DNA from: Agelaius tricolor | Taxonomy: Eukaryota > Chordata > Aves > Passeriformes > Icteridae | NCBI GenBank assembly: GCA_023055355.1 | Contig: JALJCS010000007.1 | Coordinates: 5,196,001-5,260,000, forward strand | DNA length: 64,000 nt | Direction of reading: 5' to 3' | Shown here: positions 53,851 through 64,000 of the stretch, one piece after another | Layout: each line of letters starts with the position of its first letter | How positions within the stretch are numbered: position 1 is the stretch's first letter | Position numbers and translations under genes: made by a program | The notes under the pieces: generated by a model | The model's input: the letters and a program-made list of their open reading frames with translations, nothing else | Told to the model about the DNA's origin: nothing | Databases searched by the model: none

Positions 53851-56680
53851 GACCCTCCTGGGGGTTGTGTCTGCTGCTCTGGGGACCTTGAACTACATTT
53901 GCTGCCATGCTGAGTTAAAAATGTGACTGTGTGACTGTCACCCTTATGGCAGGGAGAGGGAAGGGAGGGTTTAACTCTGGTAGAATTCAGCCTCATGTCC
54001 AGTGACCTGAGGTGCTGGGTTATGTCTCACTGCCCAAGAGTTTCATAAACTGGGTTGTTATAAAGTGTTAGTTGTTTCCTCCTTTGTCTCCCTTCTTTTG
54101 GTTAATTTCCAGTTTGGAATAAGGAGATAATTAGTTGATGCTTGGGATGGTTTTTGGGGGTTTCTCTTTTCCTCTGTAATTCCTTTGTCTACCAGTTCCC
54201 CTTTGGCTGCTCTGTAAACTGGGAATACAAGAGCCAAAGTTGCTTTAGCTTATTTCAGGATCCTGCTCCACTCCTGCATCAGGAGATCAGCCATGAAAAT
54301 GTGTGCTAAGTCTCTTGATGCTGAACTTAGGGATGGTTTCTTCACCTCATGCTGATACTGGGGTAGGATTTCTCTCCCTCCTTCTCTTAGAAAGCAGCTG
54401 ACAAATACCCACATTTCCACCATATTCCCTTTGGTCCAGTTGTTTGTTTCAGCAGAAGAGGACACTAAACCTATTTCACATGTGCTGCCATGTAGGAATG
54501 AACTTTGGAATGCTGTTACAAGGCTGGAGTTATTCTCAGTTTATCTGGTACCTAAACCCTGAACAGGTGGTCAGAATTTCATGGGTTATTCAGAAACCAG
54601 CAGCTGCCTCCAGCCTTGTGGCCAGAACTGGAAGCAGCAGCCTGAGCTGGGATGTTGAAACAAAGTGATCAATAATAATGTCTGAGTTCTCAGCTTCTCC
54701 TCCCTGTGATGTGAAGGGTGGTTGGTGTGGGCAGGAGAAACCTTTGGAAGGGGTGAGTTCCCTCTGAATCCTCCACCAAACACGCTGCTGTTATTTCTGC
54801 TGCAAGGACAGAGTGTCATACTCCAGTCTGAGTCACCCAATTTCACCACAGGCCACATGAGGCTTCAGCTTAGTAAGTACAGCAGGTTCTGAATTGTATT
54901 CTTAAATTGCTCAGATCATCTGGTTGGAAGCAGCTGAATGTTGTGTCCTTCTGTGGCAGAATCTGCAGGTTTAGTTTTGTACTGAGAGGTAACAATGGGA
55001 TTCAATTTAGCCATTGCTGTTAAAAGTCTTTATAAAATCTTCCTCCCCCTCTCCCTCTGCCTGCAGCTTTTCAGTGACATGAAAGGAAGACAATATGGTA
55101 AAAAAGGAACAAAAGAGGTAAAAAAATACCTTCAAAGCATACTCTTTCTTCCAAATTTTGGTCACTTGCTTGGCACCAAGGGAGATCCACTATCACAGCT
55201 GGTTTGTGTGTCTGCCTGTAAATCTGTGCAGTTGCTGAAAGCAGAGAAAAATAGAAACCTTTGGGTTTCCTTGCTCTGATTTTCACAGTGGCAGCTCTCA
55301 AAATAGATGTCCCCAGCCCAAAAAGGCAGAGCCAGGGTGACTGACAAATCTAGGGTGCAGGCAGAGAAGCCCAAGGATGTTTGGTTTGGGACAGATACCT
55401 GTGTTACAGCTAAATTAGATAGATTAAATTCCCATACAAATCATTGCCAGGCATATCATGAAGCTCTAAACTTACCCCAGGTGTCAGCAAATAATCTTCT
55501 GAGGAGGCTGAAATCCAGCAAAGCACCTAGAAATGGAGCTGGAATGGATAAAATCCCCTGAACGTCTGAAGCAGAGCTAACACAGGCATTTCTCAGAACA
55601 ATATTCACTGTCATTTGAAATGAGACCTCCTGGAAGAAAGGTTGCAGATGATGTAATCCTTACAGTAACAGGGAAAACAAACCTCCCCTGTTTGCCTGCT
55701 TGAATTCCTCTGATGAAATAATGCATCTGTCAGAGCAGCATCTAAATGTCATCCCTCTGTGTCATCAAAGGGGAAATGTTATTCCAAAATGCAGACTGGT
55801 TCCCATGCACAGGGTTTTTTCAGGCTTCCCAGACCCATAAAAGCAGTCAGAAGCTATGATTAGCAGCCCTGGTACATTCACCTTATGCATCTCTGTAAAC
55901 ATCAGGAGCTGCCTTCTGCATTGTTTTTGCTGTCTCTGTTTTTCAGGCACAATTGGAATTGTCTACTTAAATGGGTTCTGCTTGGAACAGCAGCCAAAAA
56001 AAAAACCCCATGATAAACTGCCTTGCTGGTCTTATTTTTGAGGGAAAAAAAAAAAAAGAAAAAAAAAAAAGGAAAAAAAGAAGATGTAGTGCTGTGTGCC
56101 TTCCATGCAAGTTTAGTATTCTGTGGCATGAGTCTGTTTTCAAGCAAGTTTGCCCAAGCAATTACTTTGTGAATTACAGTTTGGTTCACCCAGAGTCAAA
56201 TCCTGGGTTGTTTTGGAGCAGCCTTTGCTGGGCTCTGCCTGTGCAGGTCTCTGAGCTGCCTTGCAGCAGCTCCTGCTTGTGCTGGAGGCTGGGCTGGGCT
56301 GCCATGGGCAGGATGCTTTCAGAGAGTGATCCTGAGTGATGGGTTCAGGAGGATTTGATCGAGTTTAAAGCTCCTCAGCTTTGGAGTGAGAGGCAGAGCT
56401 GGTTTCTGAGGCCAGCAGGCTCCCAAGGGATCACAGAGTGGGTGCCTGAGCAGAGGCAGCACTGGGAGAAACTGGATCCCAAGGACACGAGGAGAGTGTG
56501 GGGCCCCTCTTGGGTAGGGCTGGGATATCTTAATCTTGTTGGAGGTTTGTGTATCCTTGCAGAGGACTCAGTGGGAATTCCTAAAATTAACATTCAGCAA
56601 TGCTAATGGTGATGTTTGTTGCAATGTGATGCTGTAACATGCTGGCAATATTTAATTCATGGAGCCACCAGCAGTCTCAG
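53851..56680. other. Intergenic, nothing recognised
   Basis: No exon chain. An A-rich run lies at about 56042-56080. An isolated acceptor-like and donor-like pair around 55067-55117 is discussed among the rejected items. Confidence 0.5.
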
Positions 56681-56695
56681 TGTGTGTGTGTGTGT
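56681..56695. repeat. (TG)n microsatellite
   Basis: Short TG dinucleotide run of about seven units. Confidence 0.9.
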
Positions 56696-56781
56696 TTGGG
56701 AGGGAAGGAAGCCTGTTCATGGTGCAGGTCATGCCTTCAAGCTTTGCAGAGGCTCTCCCAGACGTGGCTGTGCTCACAGAT

Positions 56782-57191
56782 TATTGTATTTGCAGGGTCC
56801 CCCCACAAGGGAAGGAATGATGGATCTGACTCCATGTTCTCAGAAGGCTAATTTATTGCTTTATGATACTATATTATATTAAAGAATACTGTACTAACTA
56901 TACTAAAGAATACAGACAGGATACTTACAGAAAGCTAAAAATATAATGACGAAAACTCTTGACTCTGGAAAGAGTCCTGACACAGCTTGGCCAAAGAATG
57001 AAAACAACTCACACCAGAACCCAATGGAACAATCACCTGTGGGTAAACAATCTCCAAACACATTCCACATGAGCACAACACAGGAGAAGCAAATGAGATA
57101 AGAATTGTTTTCCTTTTTCTCTGAGGCCTCTCAGTTTCCCAGGAGAAAAATCCTGGGTGAAGGGATTTTTCCAGAAAATGTGAATGCAACA
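56782..57191 (-). mobile_element. Solo LTR, family shared with 44176-44588
   Basis: 410 bp from TATTGTATTTGCAGGG to GAATGCAACA, the reverse-complement counterpart of the LTR at 44176. Flanks ACAGAT and AGAGAC match at four of six positions, a possibly decayed target duplication. Confidence 0.78.
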
Positions 57192-57576
57192 AGAGACCCG
57201 TACACAACCCAGGTGCTCCACTGAGCAGCAGCTCCTGTTCTCCAAACACAGCCCCAGCCTCAGCCACTCACCCTGGGAATGTGATGTGCTCAGGTGGGAG
57301 GAGGGGAGAGCAGTGTGGAGAAATAAAACAGACCAAAAGCACCATTTTAGCAAGAGAAACAAGGGGGGTGTTGCCTTTGGCTTTCTCCCAGTGTGGAAGG
57401 CTCCAAGGGAAGCAGGGCTTGGGTTCCTCTGCAGGAATCCTGCTTGGCTACTGAGTGATTCTGGGCATTGCTGCTGCCCCTGGGCACCATTCCTGGGGCA
57501 GAGGGAGGCAGGGAGCTGGTGGCTCTGCTGGCAGAAGGGCTGGATGGCAAACTGAAGGGAGATTGCACCTCTGGGA

Positions 57577-58232
57577 TGTTGGGAAGGATGAAAGTTTGAC
57601 AAGAAAGTCTCACAGATATGTGTGCTTAGCAGAAAGATTTTTAGATGTAGAGTCTGATGAAGGAATAGAGATGGAAGCAGGTTTTGATATAAAAGAAAAG
57701 AATTGCTGAGCCAATCTGACTGGATAACCAAGGAGGCACAGGGTGTGTTAGTTAGAAGGGGTTTTTATGACTTAGAGCAAAGGATAAACCCACCTCAAAC
57801 AAGAAGATGTTTTTACCAAGCAGAAAGACAGCACAGGCAAACAAGTCAGCAAAGTTGCAAGTAGAAAAAAGGTCTCAGAATTTTCCACTGCAAGAAAACT
57901 GAAAAACAACTTCTAGCTTAAACTGCAATGTACTGACTTTTAGTGATTGGAGAACAGTAACATGAATATGGTAATTACAGTAGTTATGACAGGCTATAGA
58001 TAAAAGTTCAGGTATAGATTGGTTGTACTGCATGAAGATGCTCAGCAAAGAACAGTCTATAATGCATTGTAACCTAAACCAAAGGGTCTCCAGGCCTGCC
58101 TGCAGCTGGAGCTGACAGCTGTGGGCACAGGCTCTGTCACCCACCACCCTGGGCTGCTGCAACCTCTTGGATGGAATAAACTGCATTTTGGAGAGCCCCT
58201 GGAGTCCCACATCTCTCATTATGGCTCCTACA
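57577..58232 (+). mobile_element. Solo LTR, ERVK type, with perfect 6-bp target duplication
   Basis: 656-bp element beginning TGTTGGGAAGGATGAAAG and ending GGCTCCTACA. It is flanked by identical CTGGGA at 57571-57576 and 58233-58238. Six-base duplications are typical of class II (ERVK) elements. An AATAAACTGCATTTTGG poly(A) region is present near 58177. No internal genes are attached. Confidence 0.92.
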
Positions 58233-58238
58233 CTGGGA

Positions 58239-59830
58239 TGAAGAGAGGCAGGGGAAGAGTGTGGAGCCCCCCTTGAGCCAGGCAGGGAGTGGGGAGCAGA
58301 GCACTGGCCAGAGGAGATGATGAAACAGCAGCAGGGGAAAACAAATGAGTAAAAGTGCAGGAAAAAAGGTGTGGGGTTGGAGAAAGGAGCAGACATAACG
58401 TTGTGCCCTGTTTAGTGCAGGGCTCCTGGGTTTTCAATTTATTTCTGTGTGTTTATTTCTGTACGTCCTTGATCTCAGTTCCCTGATCTGTTTCTTGTTC
58501 CTGATCTCAGTTTCTTGTCTGAAAACCTCCTTCCTGTCTATTAGAATCTTTTAGGCAGGGGCTAAGGTCCAAGCAGAGGAAAGTCTTCACATCCAGGGTC
58601 CAGCTTGTGTGGGAGCAGCTGAAGGTGAGAGGATAAGATTTAGGGGGAAAAAAAGGAATTTGTGCGAATTCAGTGAAATCCATTCCAAGATGAAGGAAAA
58701 GGAGAAAGAGGAGGATGAAGGACCAGGAAGGAGTCATGGCTTCAGCTGTGTTGTGACTGGAGAGGGTCCAGCCTCTAACAAAGCCCCTCTGGAAGAAGCT
58801 TCTCACTAAAAGGTTTGCCTGGGGCCACCTCTAAGAAAAGGAGGTGCAGGAGGGAAGGGGAGGCATGGGCTGAAACCCAGCACTGGGGTGAAAACCTGGG
58901 CTGTGTCCAATGAAATGGAGGCTGCAGAAAGCAGAGTGGAAAGTAATCCAAAAATAAAATAAAATTCAAGTTCTGTATGAGGCACTCCCTTCCCCCAAAA
59001 GCTACTTCCCTTTCATTTTCTGCATTCCTTCAGCACTGCCCTCTCTCCTGACCATACCATTAATCCATGATGTTTACTGTTTCCTCAGGAAATTGGATTG
59101 TCTTATTGCATGAAAATCTCAGTTCAATTTTCCTCAGTGAGAGTTTCTGGCTCTCAGAGTTCCAGAGGGAATCTGATGTACCTGACATGGATGAACAGTC
59201 AGGTTCAGTGAAGAGGAGCCAACCAAAAAGAAGAGCCACAAATGTGTTATTTGAAGGCAGAGAGTCATGATTTGTCATCCAATCTTTTGAGTTCCTTTGG
59301 TGGTGGACCTGTGACTTTTGGAGGTGGTAGGAAAGTTCTGGAGAGTTGTGTGACTCCCAGGAAAAGTCACTCTCAAGTATTCTTAATTTTGGGAATTAGT
59401 TAAAAATGTCCCCATTTCATGTTGGCTTCAAATGTTCTGGCAGAGCAGACCAGACAGTTTCAGTGCTGCTGGAGGCTTTTGTCATCTTTTTCACATGGAT
59501 TCTGTGACAGTTTTTTGGCCTCCCTCCCTAAAAGCTGAGAGACTCTTTCATCTCTTCTATTGAGAAAATGTTCTGCCCCTTAATGGAGACAGCCCTGCAC
59601 AAAGGAACAAAAATGAGAAAACACCTACATCACAGAAAAAAAAAATCTCATATATCTAAGAGATTATCTTAGCTATTTATGAAGACTGGCACTTTGAAAA
59701 TGTTAACATGGGAAGTCTAATTTTCAATGTACTGCAAAGAATTGTGCAAAGTCTGCTTGACCCTCCAGGAATTCCACGTGGCTGGCTCTGAAGTGATGCA
59801 GCTGAGGGACAATCTCCCACCCCAAAAAAG
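58239..59830. other. Intergenic, nothing recognised
   Basis: Single-copy-looking sequence between two LTRs, without a recognisable exon or repeat. Confidence 0.5.
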
Positions 59831-59836
59831 CAGCCC

Positions 59837-60512
59837 TGTCTTGGTTTGGAAAGACAGGAGTCTGCTAAGGAAGGCAGGAGCCTCCCCTGAAATGGAGAAT
59901 GTAAACCCTCCCCACCCCTCCCAATTGCTATAAATTTTAAATTAAGGGGCTCTCAGGCAACAAATATGGGAGCAGGAAATAATAGTTCTTTAATAGGGAA
60001 AAGAAAAAAAAAAGTATAAAATAAACAATGCAGTACAGTAGAACAACACTGCCAGAGTCAGAACCCAGCCTGACACCCTGTGGGTCAGGGTGCTGGCAGC
60101 AGAACCATTGGAATTGTGGCTCAGCCCTCCTGCAGTGTCAGGGGTGGCTCTGCTGGAGCAGGGATCCTGGAGAAAGGTGCAGTCTCTGCCTCTGAAGATG
60201 CAGTGGGAGAAGAGGCAGCTGCTGTTCCTCTGGGAATGCAGTGCAGAAGCTGTGCTGGTGTTCCAGAATCTCCAGATTATATCCAGGCAAGAATGCTTGG
60301 CTCCTCCCTCTGGCCTCACATCTCCCAGTGGGATGCTGTAGTTCTTATCAGCCATGCAGGGACATTCAATGGCTGCTATCAGCAGATGTCCCCCCAGAGG
60401 GAGGAGTGATTGTGGTCACTCAGAGAGAGAGATAAGGCAAACTGCCCACTTGACAGAGGTAATCTGCCATACAGATGGGAGTTGAAAACATCTTGCATTG
60501 CAATCTTCAACA
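59837..60512 (-). mobile_element. Solo LTR, ERVK type, inverted, perfect target duplication
   Basis: 676-bp element beginning TGTCTTGGTTTGGAAAGA and ending CAATCTTCAACA. Identical CAGCCC flanks stand at 59831-59836 and 60513-60518. The minus strand is the sense strand: an ATTAAA word lies in the part that reads toward the TGTCTTGG end. It resembles an abundant passerine LTR from memory. Confidence 0.9.
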
Positions 60513-60946
60513 CAGCCCCAAGCAGTGAAACCCCTTGCAGACATTGCTGCTGCTGTGCTGATGTTGTTGCAGGGGTGATCAGCAGAGCAGGAGGCTCCAG
60601 GGATGAGTCAGAAATTGTCACCTCATGCTCTGCCCATGCCAGGTCTGTGGCACTGTGGCTACTGTCACCCTGTGCCCAGCTCTGTGAACTGAGGGACAGA
60701 TTGCACCAGGCTGGCAGCAGGATCAGCAGCCCTCAGCCTCTGGGTTAATCTTTGGCTCGCCCAGATTTGGGGATGTCTGAGCTCTGCTTGTCAGGGAGAT
60801 GGAGGAGCTGATTTGCAGTGAGTCACTGCACAGCTCCGAGCTGCTCACATGGCAGCCTCCCAAAGCAGGCATCTGAGGGAACTTCACTTTCCTGCACCAC
60901 AGAAAATGCCAGGCAGCTTCCTTCAAGTGGAGCCATCTACCCCTTC

Positions 60947-61330
60947 TGTCACAGGCATCTTTTATGGAAAATCCTTTCCTTAGGATTTTTCCTCCTGAGA
61001 AGCTGAGAGGCCTCAGGAACAAAATGTAACCAATGGTTATCTGCTGTTGTGGAATGCAACAGGTGCATCTGGGATTGGTCTCATGTGGTTGTTTCTAGTT
61101 AATGGCCAATCACAGTCAGCTGGCTCAGACAGAGAGTCCTAGCCACAAACTTTTGTTATCATTCTTTGCTATTCTATCCTTAGCCAGCCTTCTGAGAAAA
61201 TCCTTTCTTCTATTCTTGTAGTATAGTTTTAATATAATATATATCATAAAATAATAAATCAGCCTTCTGAACCATGGAGTCAGATCCTCATCTCTTCCCT
61301 CAATCTGACACCCCTGTGAACACTGTCACA
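60947..61330 (+). mobile_element. Solo LTR, ERVK type, perfect target duplication
   Basis: 384-bp element beginning TGTCACAGGCATC and ending AACACTGTCACA. Identical CCCTTC flanks lie at 60941-60946 and 61331-61336. It contains a CCAATCACAG box and an AATAAATCAGCC poly(A) region. Closely related to 62760-63150 and to the element entering at 63785. Confidence 0.93.
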
Positions 61331-61336
61331 CCCTTC

Positions 61337-62753
61337 CCTCCAGTCTGGGACCATGGGCTGCAGCCCCTGCTCAGACCTTGCTGCAAGGAGCATGAGCCAG
61401 CCTTGCCCAGTGGAGGGAATTGATTTTTCCACTTCTTGGCCACCATCCCTCTAAATGATCTACTGGGTGACTCCAGGCACACTTAATTTCATTTATTTTT
61501 TTTTTCTCATCAGCTCTTGAAAGTTCCAGTTGGGTCTCTTTAATTTCTTCCATAACCTTGTGAAAACACAGCTCTGGGAGCTGGGCTTTCCCAGCAGCTC
61601 TGCTCCAGGGATCAGCAGGGTCGTTCCTGCCAGCTGTGTGTGTTTGTGTGCTTTGCCTTGCAAGCTCCACATCCTGCAGAGGTGCCTGGGACAGGATTCT
61701 TGGCTCTCCCCTACCTGAAATGAAAGCCCAGGAACAGACAGCTGGATTGAGGAGATGGCAGTGGGAAACAGAGGTAGGAAATGGAAAGCAGAGAGGGAAG
61801 GGAGGCTGGAAACCAAGCAGAGAGGCTGCAATGGAAAGCAGGGCAGTCAAGGCTCTCTGCAGGCACAGCAGGGCACGGGGATGGAGATTGCTGGGGTCCT
61901 GTGGCTCCTGGAGGTGAAATTGGAATTGAATTCCATTGGAAAGTGGGATCAGGATGGAGGGTGGGCTGTGCTGTGTTTCAATGCTTGTGGAGAGGGAGCT
62001 CCTTCCACACCCATCAGGGAAAGGCAGGGGGTCTGCCCCACTGGGAAACCTTCAGGAAACCAGCCTGGCACCTGCCAGGCACTGCAAGTGCTGTAGAAAA
62101 CAGATCACTGAAGAAATGCTAACACAGAGCAGGAGAAAAAAAAAAAGGGGTTTTCCCTCCACAGACAAAAGAGAAAAGCCAAGAAATGCCAGATGTTCTG
62201 TTGGACAAATGCTTGAAAAGCGCTTTATGGCTTGAGTCTGCTCTTCTCCAAGCCAGCACTGCACACACAGATATTTGTGAGGTACCAGGGATGGCTGCTC
62301 TCACTTCCACAAGATTTGAGCCTATTAACTGGCTCTGAGACACAGCAAGAATCACTGGTAGGCAGCAGAATTTTCCCTCCAGCTGTAAAGAGAAAGAAGG
62401 CAGCGTTATCACCAGGGTGGCCAAGGCTGCTGGAGTGAGGAGCAGAGCTGGTTCCTGGGTGAGTAATCCCACATCTCCCACCCACAGAGCTCTGCTGCTG
62501 CACCCAGTGCCCCAGAGCAGCCACGTCAGATGTCACAGCTCCCCTCCAGCCCACGTTCCTGGGGCTTTGCCATGGAAACCAGGCTGACAGCGAGGGTGGC
62601 TGCACTGCATGGACTGGGGATGGGGCTGGGGAGGGCAAAAGGACCCAAAAACGGGGCTGGAGCCACGAGTGAGGTGGAGAGATGTGCTGCTGATGGGGAG
62701 GGGCCAAACATCACTTTCAGGGTGTTCAGGGCCTGTGTGGACAAATCCATAAA
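61337..62753. other. Intergenic, nothing recognised
   Basis: Moderately GC-rich sequence with overlapping short open frames on both strands. None shows a recognisable domain or exon border set. Confidence 0.5.
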
Positions 62754-62759
62754 GGTTCT

Positions 62760-63150
62760 TGTGACCGTGTTCACAGGGGTCTTATGTTGAGGGAAGAGAT
62801 GAGGATCTGACTCCATGTTTCAGAAGGCTGATTTATTATTTTATGATATATATTACATTAAAACTACACTAAAAGAATAGAAGAAAAAGTTTCATCAAAT
62901 GACTAGCTAAGCTAGGAATAGAATATGAAAGGATGATAATAAAGGTTTGTGTCTGGGCTCTCTGTCTGAGCCAGCTGGGCTGTGATTGGCCATTAATAAG
63001 AAACAACCACATGGGCCAATCCCAGATGCACCTGTTGCATTCCACAGCAGCAGATAACCATTGTTTACATTTTGTTCCTGAGGCCTCTCAGCTTCCCAGG
63101 AGGAAAAATCCTAAGGAAAGGATTTTCCATCATAAAAGATGTCTGTGAGA
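62760..63150 (-). mobile_element. Solo LTR, ERVK type, inverted, perfect target duplication
   Basis: 391-bp element beginning TGTGACCGTGTTCACAGG and ending GATGTCTGTGAGA. Identical GGTTCT flanks stand at 62754-62759 and 63151-63156. It is the inverted relative of 60947-61330. The last bases GAGA differ from the expected GACA. Confidence 0.92.
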
Positions 63151-63156
63151 GGTTCT

Positions 63157-63784
63157 AATAGTAATAATCAGTCATTCTCTAATTGACATTCAATATGATC
63201 ACTTCCAGGACTGGGCCTGTGGAAATCTGGCAGAGTGTAAAAGAAATGTGTGAAGAAATGAGGTAGAATTTCCATGTGCAACACGCCACGTTCTTTCTGT
63301 GGGTTTGGGGAGAGGAGGGAGAGCTGGGCTGGAAAGGTCATTGGGGCTCTGCATGGAGGAGCTCCCACTGCCACAGCCACCATTTGGCTCTTAAATCAGA
63401 AAGCTTTTTCCAATCACAAAGTTAATTCCTGCAGAAAGCCTGCATGACTTCAGGTCTGTGGGGAAAAAAAATAAAAAACCTAGAAGCAAAAATGGCAAAA
63501 CACCAAAGAGGGTGAAAAGAGGGAGAGAAGACTGAGTGAAGCAGGGAGAAGAGGAGCTGTGGGAGGGGAAGGAAAACCTCCCCAGCTCCAGGGGCAATCT
63601 GGCATTTTGGCAGGTTGGAGCATGGAGAGGTAAAGCAGCAGGCCAGGGCCCTGTGGGGACATGGAGACAGACAGACAGACACAAGGGACCTGCAGCAGGA
63701 GGAATTAATGGGCAAATAAAGCACTTGAAGGCTTAGATATGGAACTGGTAAGGAAGAAAGTTGATTTCATGTTTTTAATTCTGT
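63157..63784. other. Spacer between two inverted LTRs
   Basis: Contains a short (AGAC)n run at about 63665-63682 and no recognisable gene. Confidence 0.5.
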
Positions 63785-64000
63785 TGTCGCAGACATCTTT
63801 TATGGAAAATCCTTTCCTGAAGATTTTTTCCTCCTGAGAAGCTGAGAGGCCTCAGGAACAAAATGTAACCAATGGTTATCTGCTGCTGTGGAATGCAACA
63901 GGTGCATCTGGGATTGATCTCATGTGGTTGTTTCTAATTAATGGCCAATCACAGCCCAGCTGGCTCAGACAGAGAGCCTGAGCCACAAACCTTTGTTATC
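63785..64000 (+). mobile_element. Solo LTR of the 60947 family, cut by the window edge
   Basis: Begins TGTCGCAGACATC and follows the LTR at 60947 base by base, with roughly a dozen differences in 216 bases by eye. It should continue about 170 bp past the window. Confidence 0.9.

Noticed and set aside
53404..53926. Three overlapping plus-strand frames of 126-169 codons with repeated peptides
   Set aside because: They are produced by the 49-bp minisatellite. All three frames are open, there is no conserved flanking exon, and a real repeat protein would favour one frame.
55067..55117. Possible exon encoding LFSDMKGRQYGKKGTKE between an acceptor-like and a donor-like site
   Set aside because: It was considered as an alternative SLC37A1 end or a first PDE9A exon. 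Its phase does not join SLC37A1 exon 19 (that frame stops within six codons) and the peptide does not match PDE9A.
57455..57709. Open frame with a Lys/Glu-rich end running into the LTR at 57577
   Set aside because: Most of it is LTR sequence with no gag, pol or env similarity.
52200..64000. PDE9A exons expected downstream from human gene order
   Set aside because: No exon matching PDE9A and no CpG island was seen, so the gene probably begins right of the window.
1..64000. CRISPR arrays, bacterial-type operons, tRNA or rRNA genes
   Set aside because: The window is vertebrate nuclear DNA. The tandem repeats present lack spacer structure, and no cloverleaf-type RNA gene was recognised by eye.

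Overview
The window is vertebrate nuclear DNA, almost certainly from a songbird. Genes are split into short exons with GT-AG introns, two CpG islands mark gene starts, and the repeats are CR1 LINE fragments plus several families of endogenous-retrovirus solo LTRs that resemble passerine ones. Two genes are readable, and both were identified by translating their exons.

Layout. (1) 1-4.5 kb, minus strand: RSPH1, a MORN-repeat axonemal radial-spoke protein. Seven coding exons are visible and the 3' end runs off the left edge. (2) 4.6-15.7 kb: the intergenic gap between two divergently transcribed genes. It holds an ERVL-type LTR 133 bp upstream of the RSPH1 ATG, a CR1 3' end, an AT-rich satellite-like tract, a probable LTR, and a minus-strand CR1 whose internal 67-bp segment is repeated five times and which ends at a CpG island. 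(3) 15.7-52 kb, plus strand: SLC37A1, the ER glucose-6-phosphate/phosphate antiporter. It has a CpG-island promoter, an ATG exon at 20322 and 20 coding exons that join in phase into a 532-residue protein ending at 49655. A probable poly(A) signal lies at 51980. (4) 52-64 kb: an intergenic region with a 49-bp minisatellite and a dense cluster of LTRs. Three have perfect 6-bp target-site duplications and one is cut by the right edge. No exon of PDE9A, the next gene in the human order, was found.

The RSPH1-SLC37A1 order and divergent orientation match human 21q22.3, so this is conserved synteny. The two proteins act in unrelated places, the ciliary axoneme and the ER membrane. I found no operon-like or novel multigene system. 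The points worth checking are local: an LTR in the RSPH1 promoter, a decoy copy of an SLC37A1 exon start carrying its own stop and AATAAA, a 13-codon exon in the variable central loop, a last coding exon of only 16 bases whose upstream donor overlaps an in-frame stop, and the LTR cluster.
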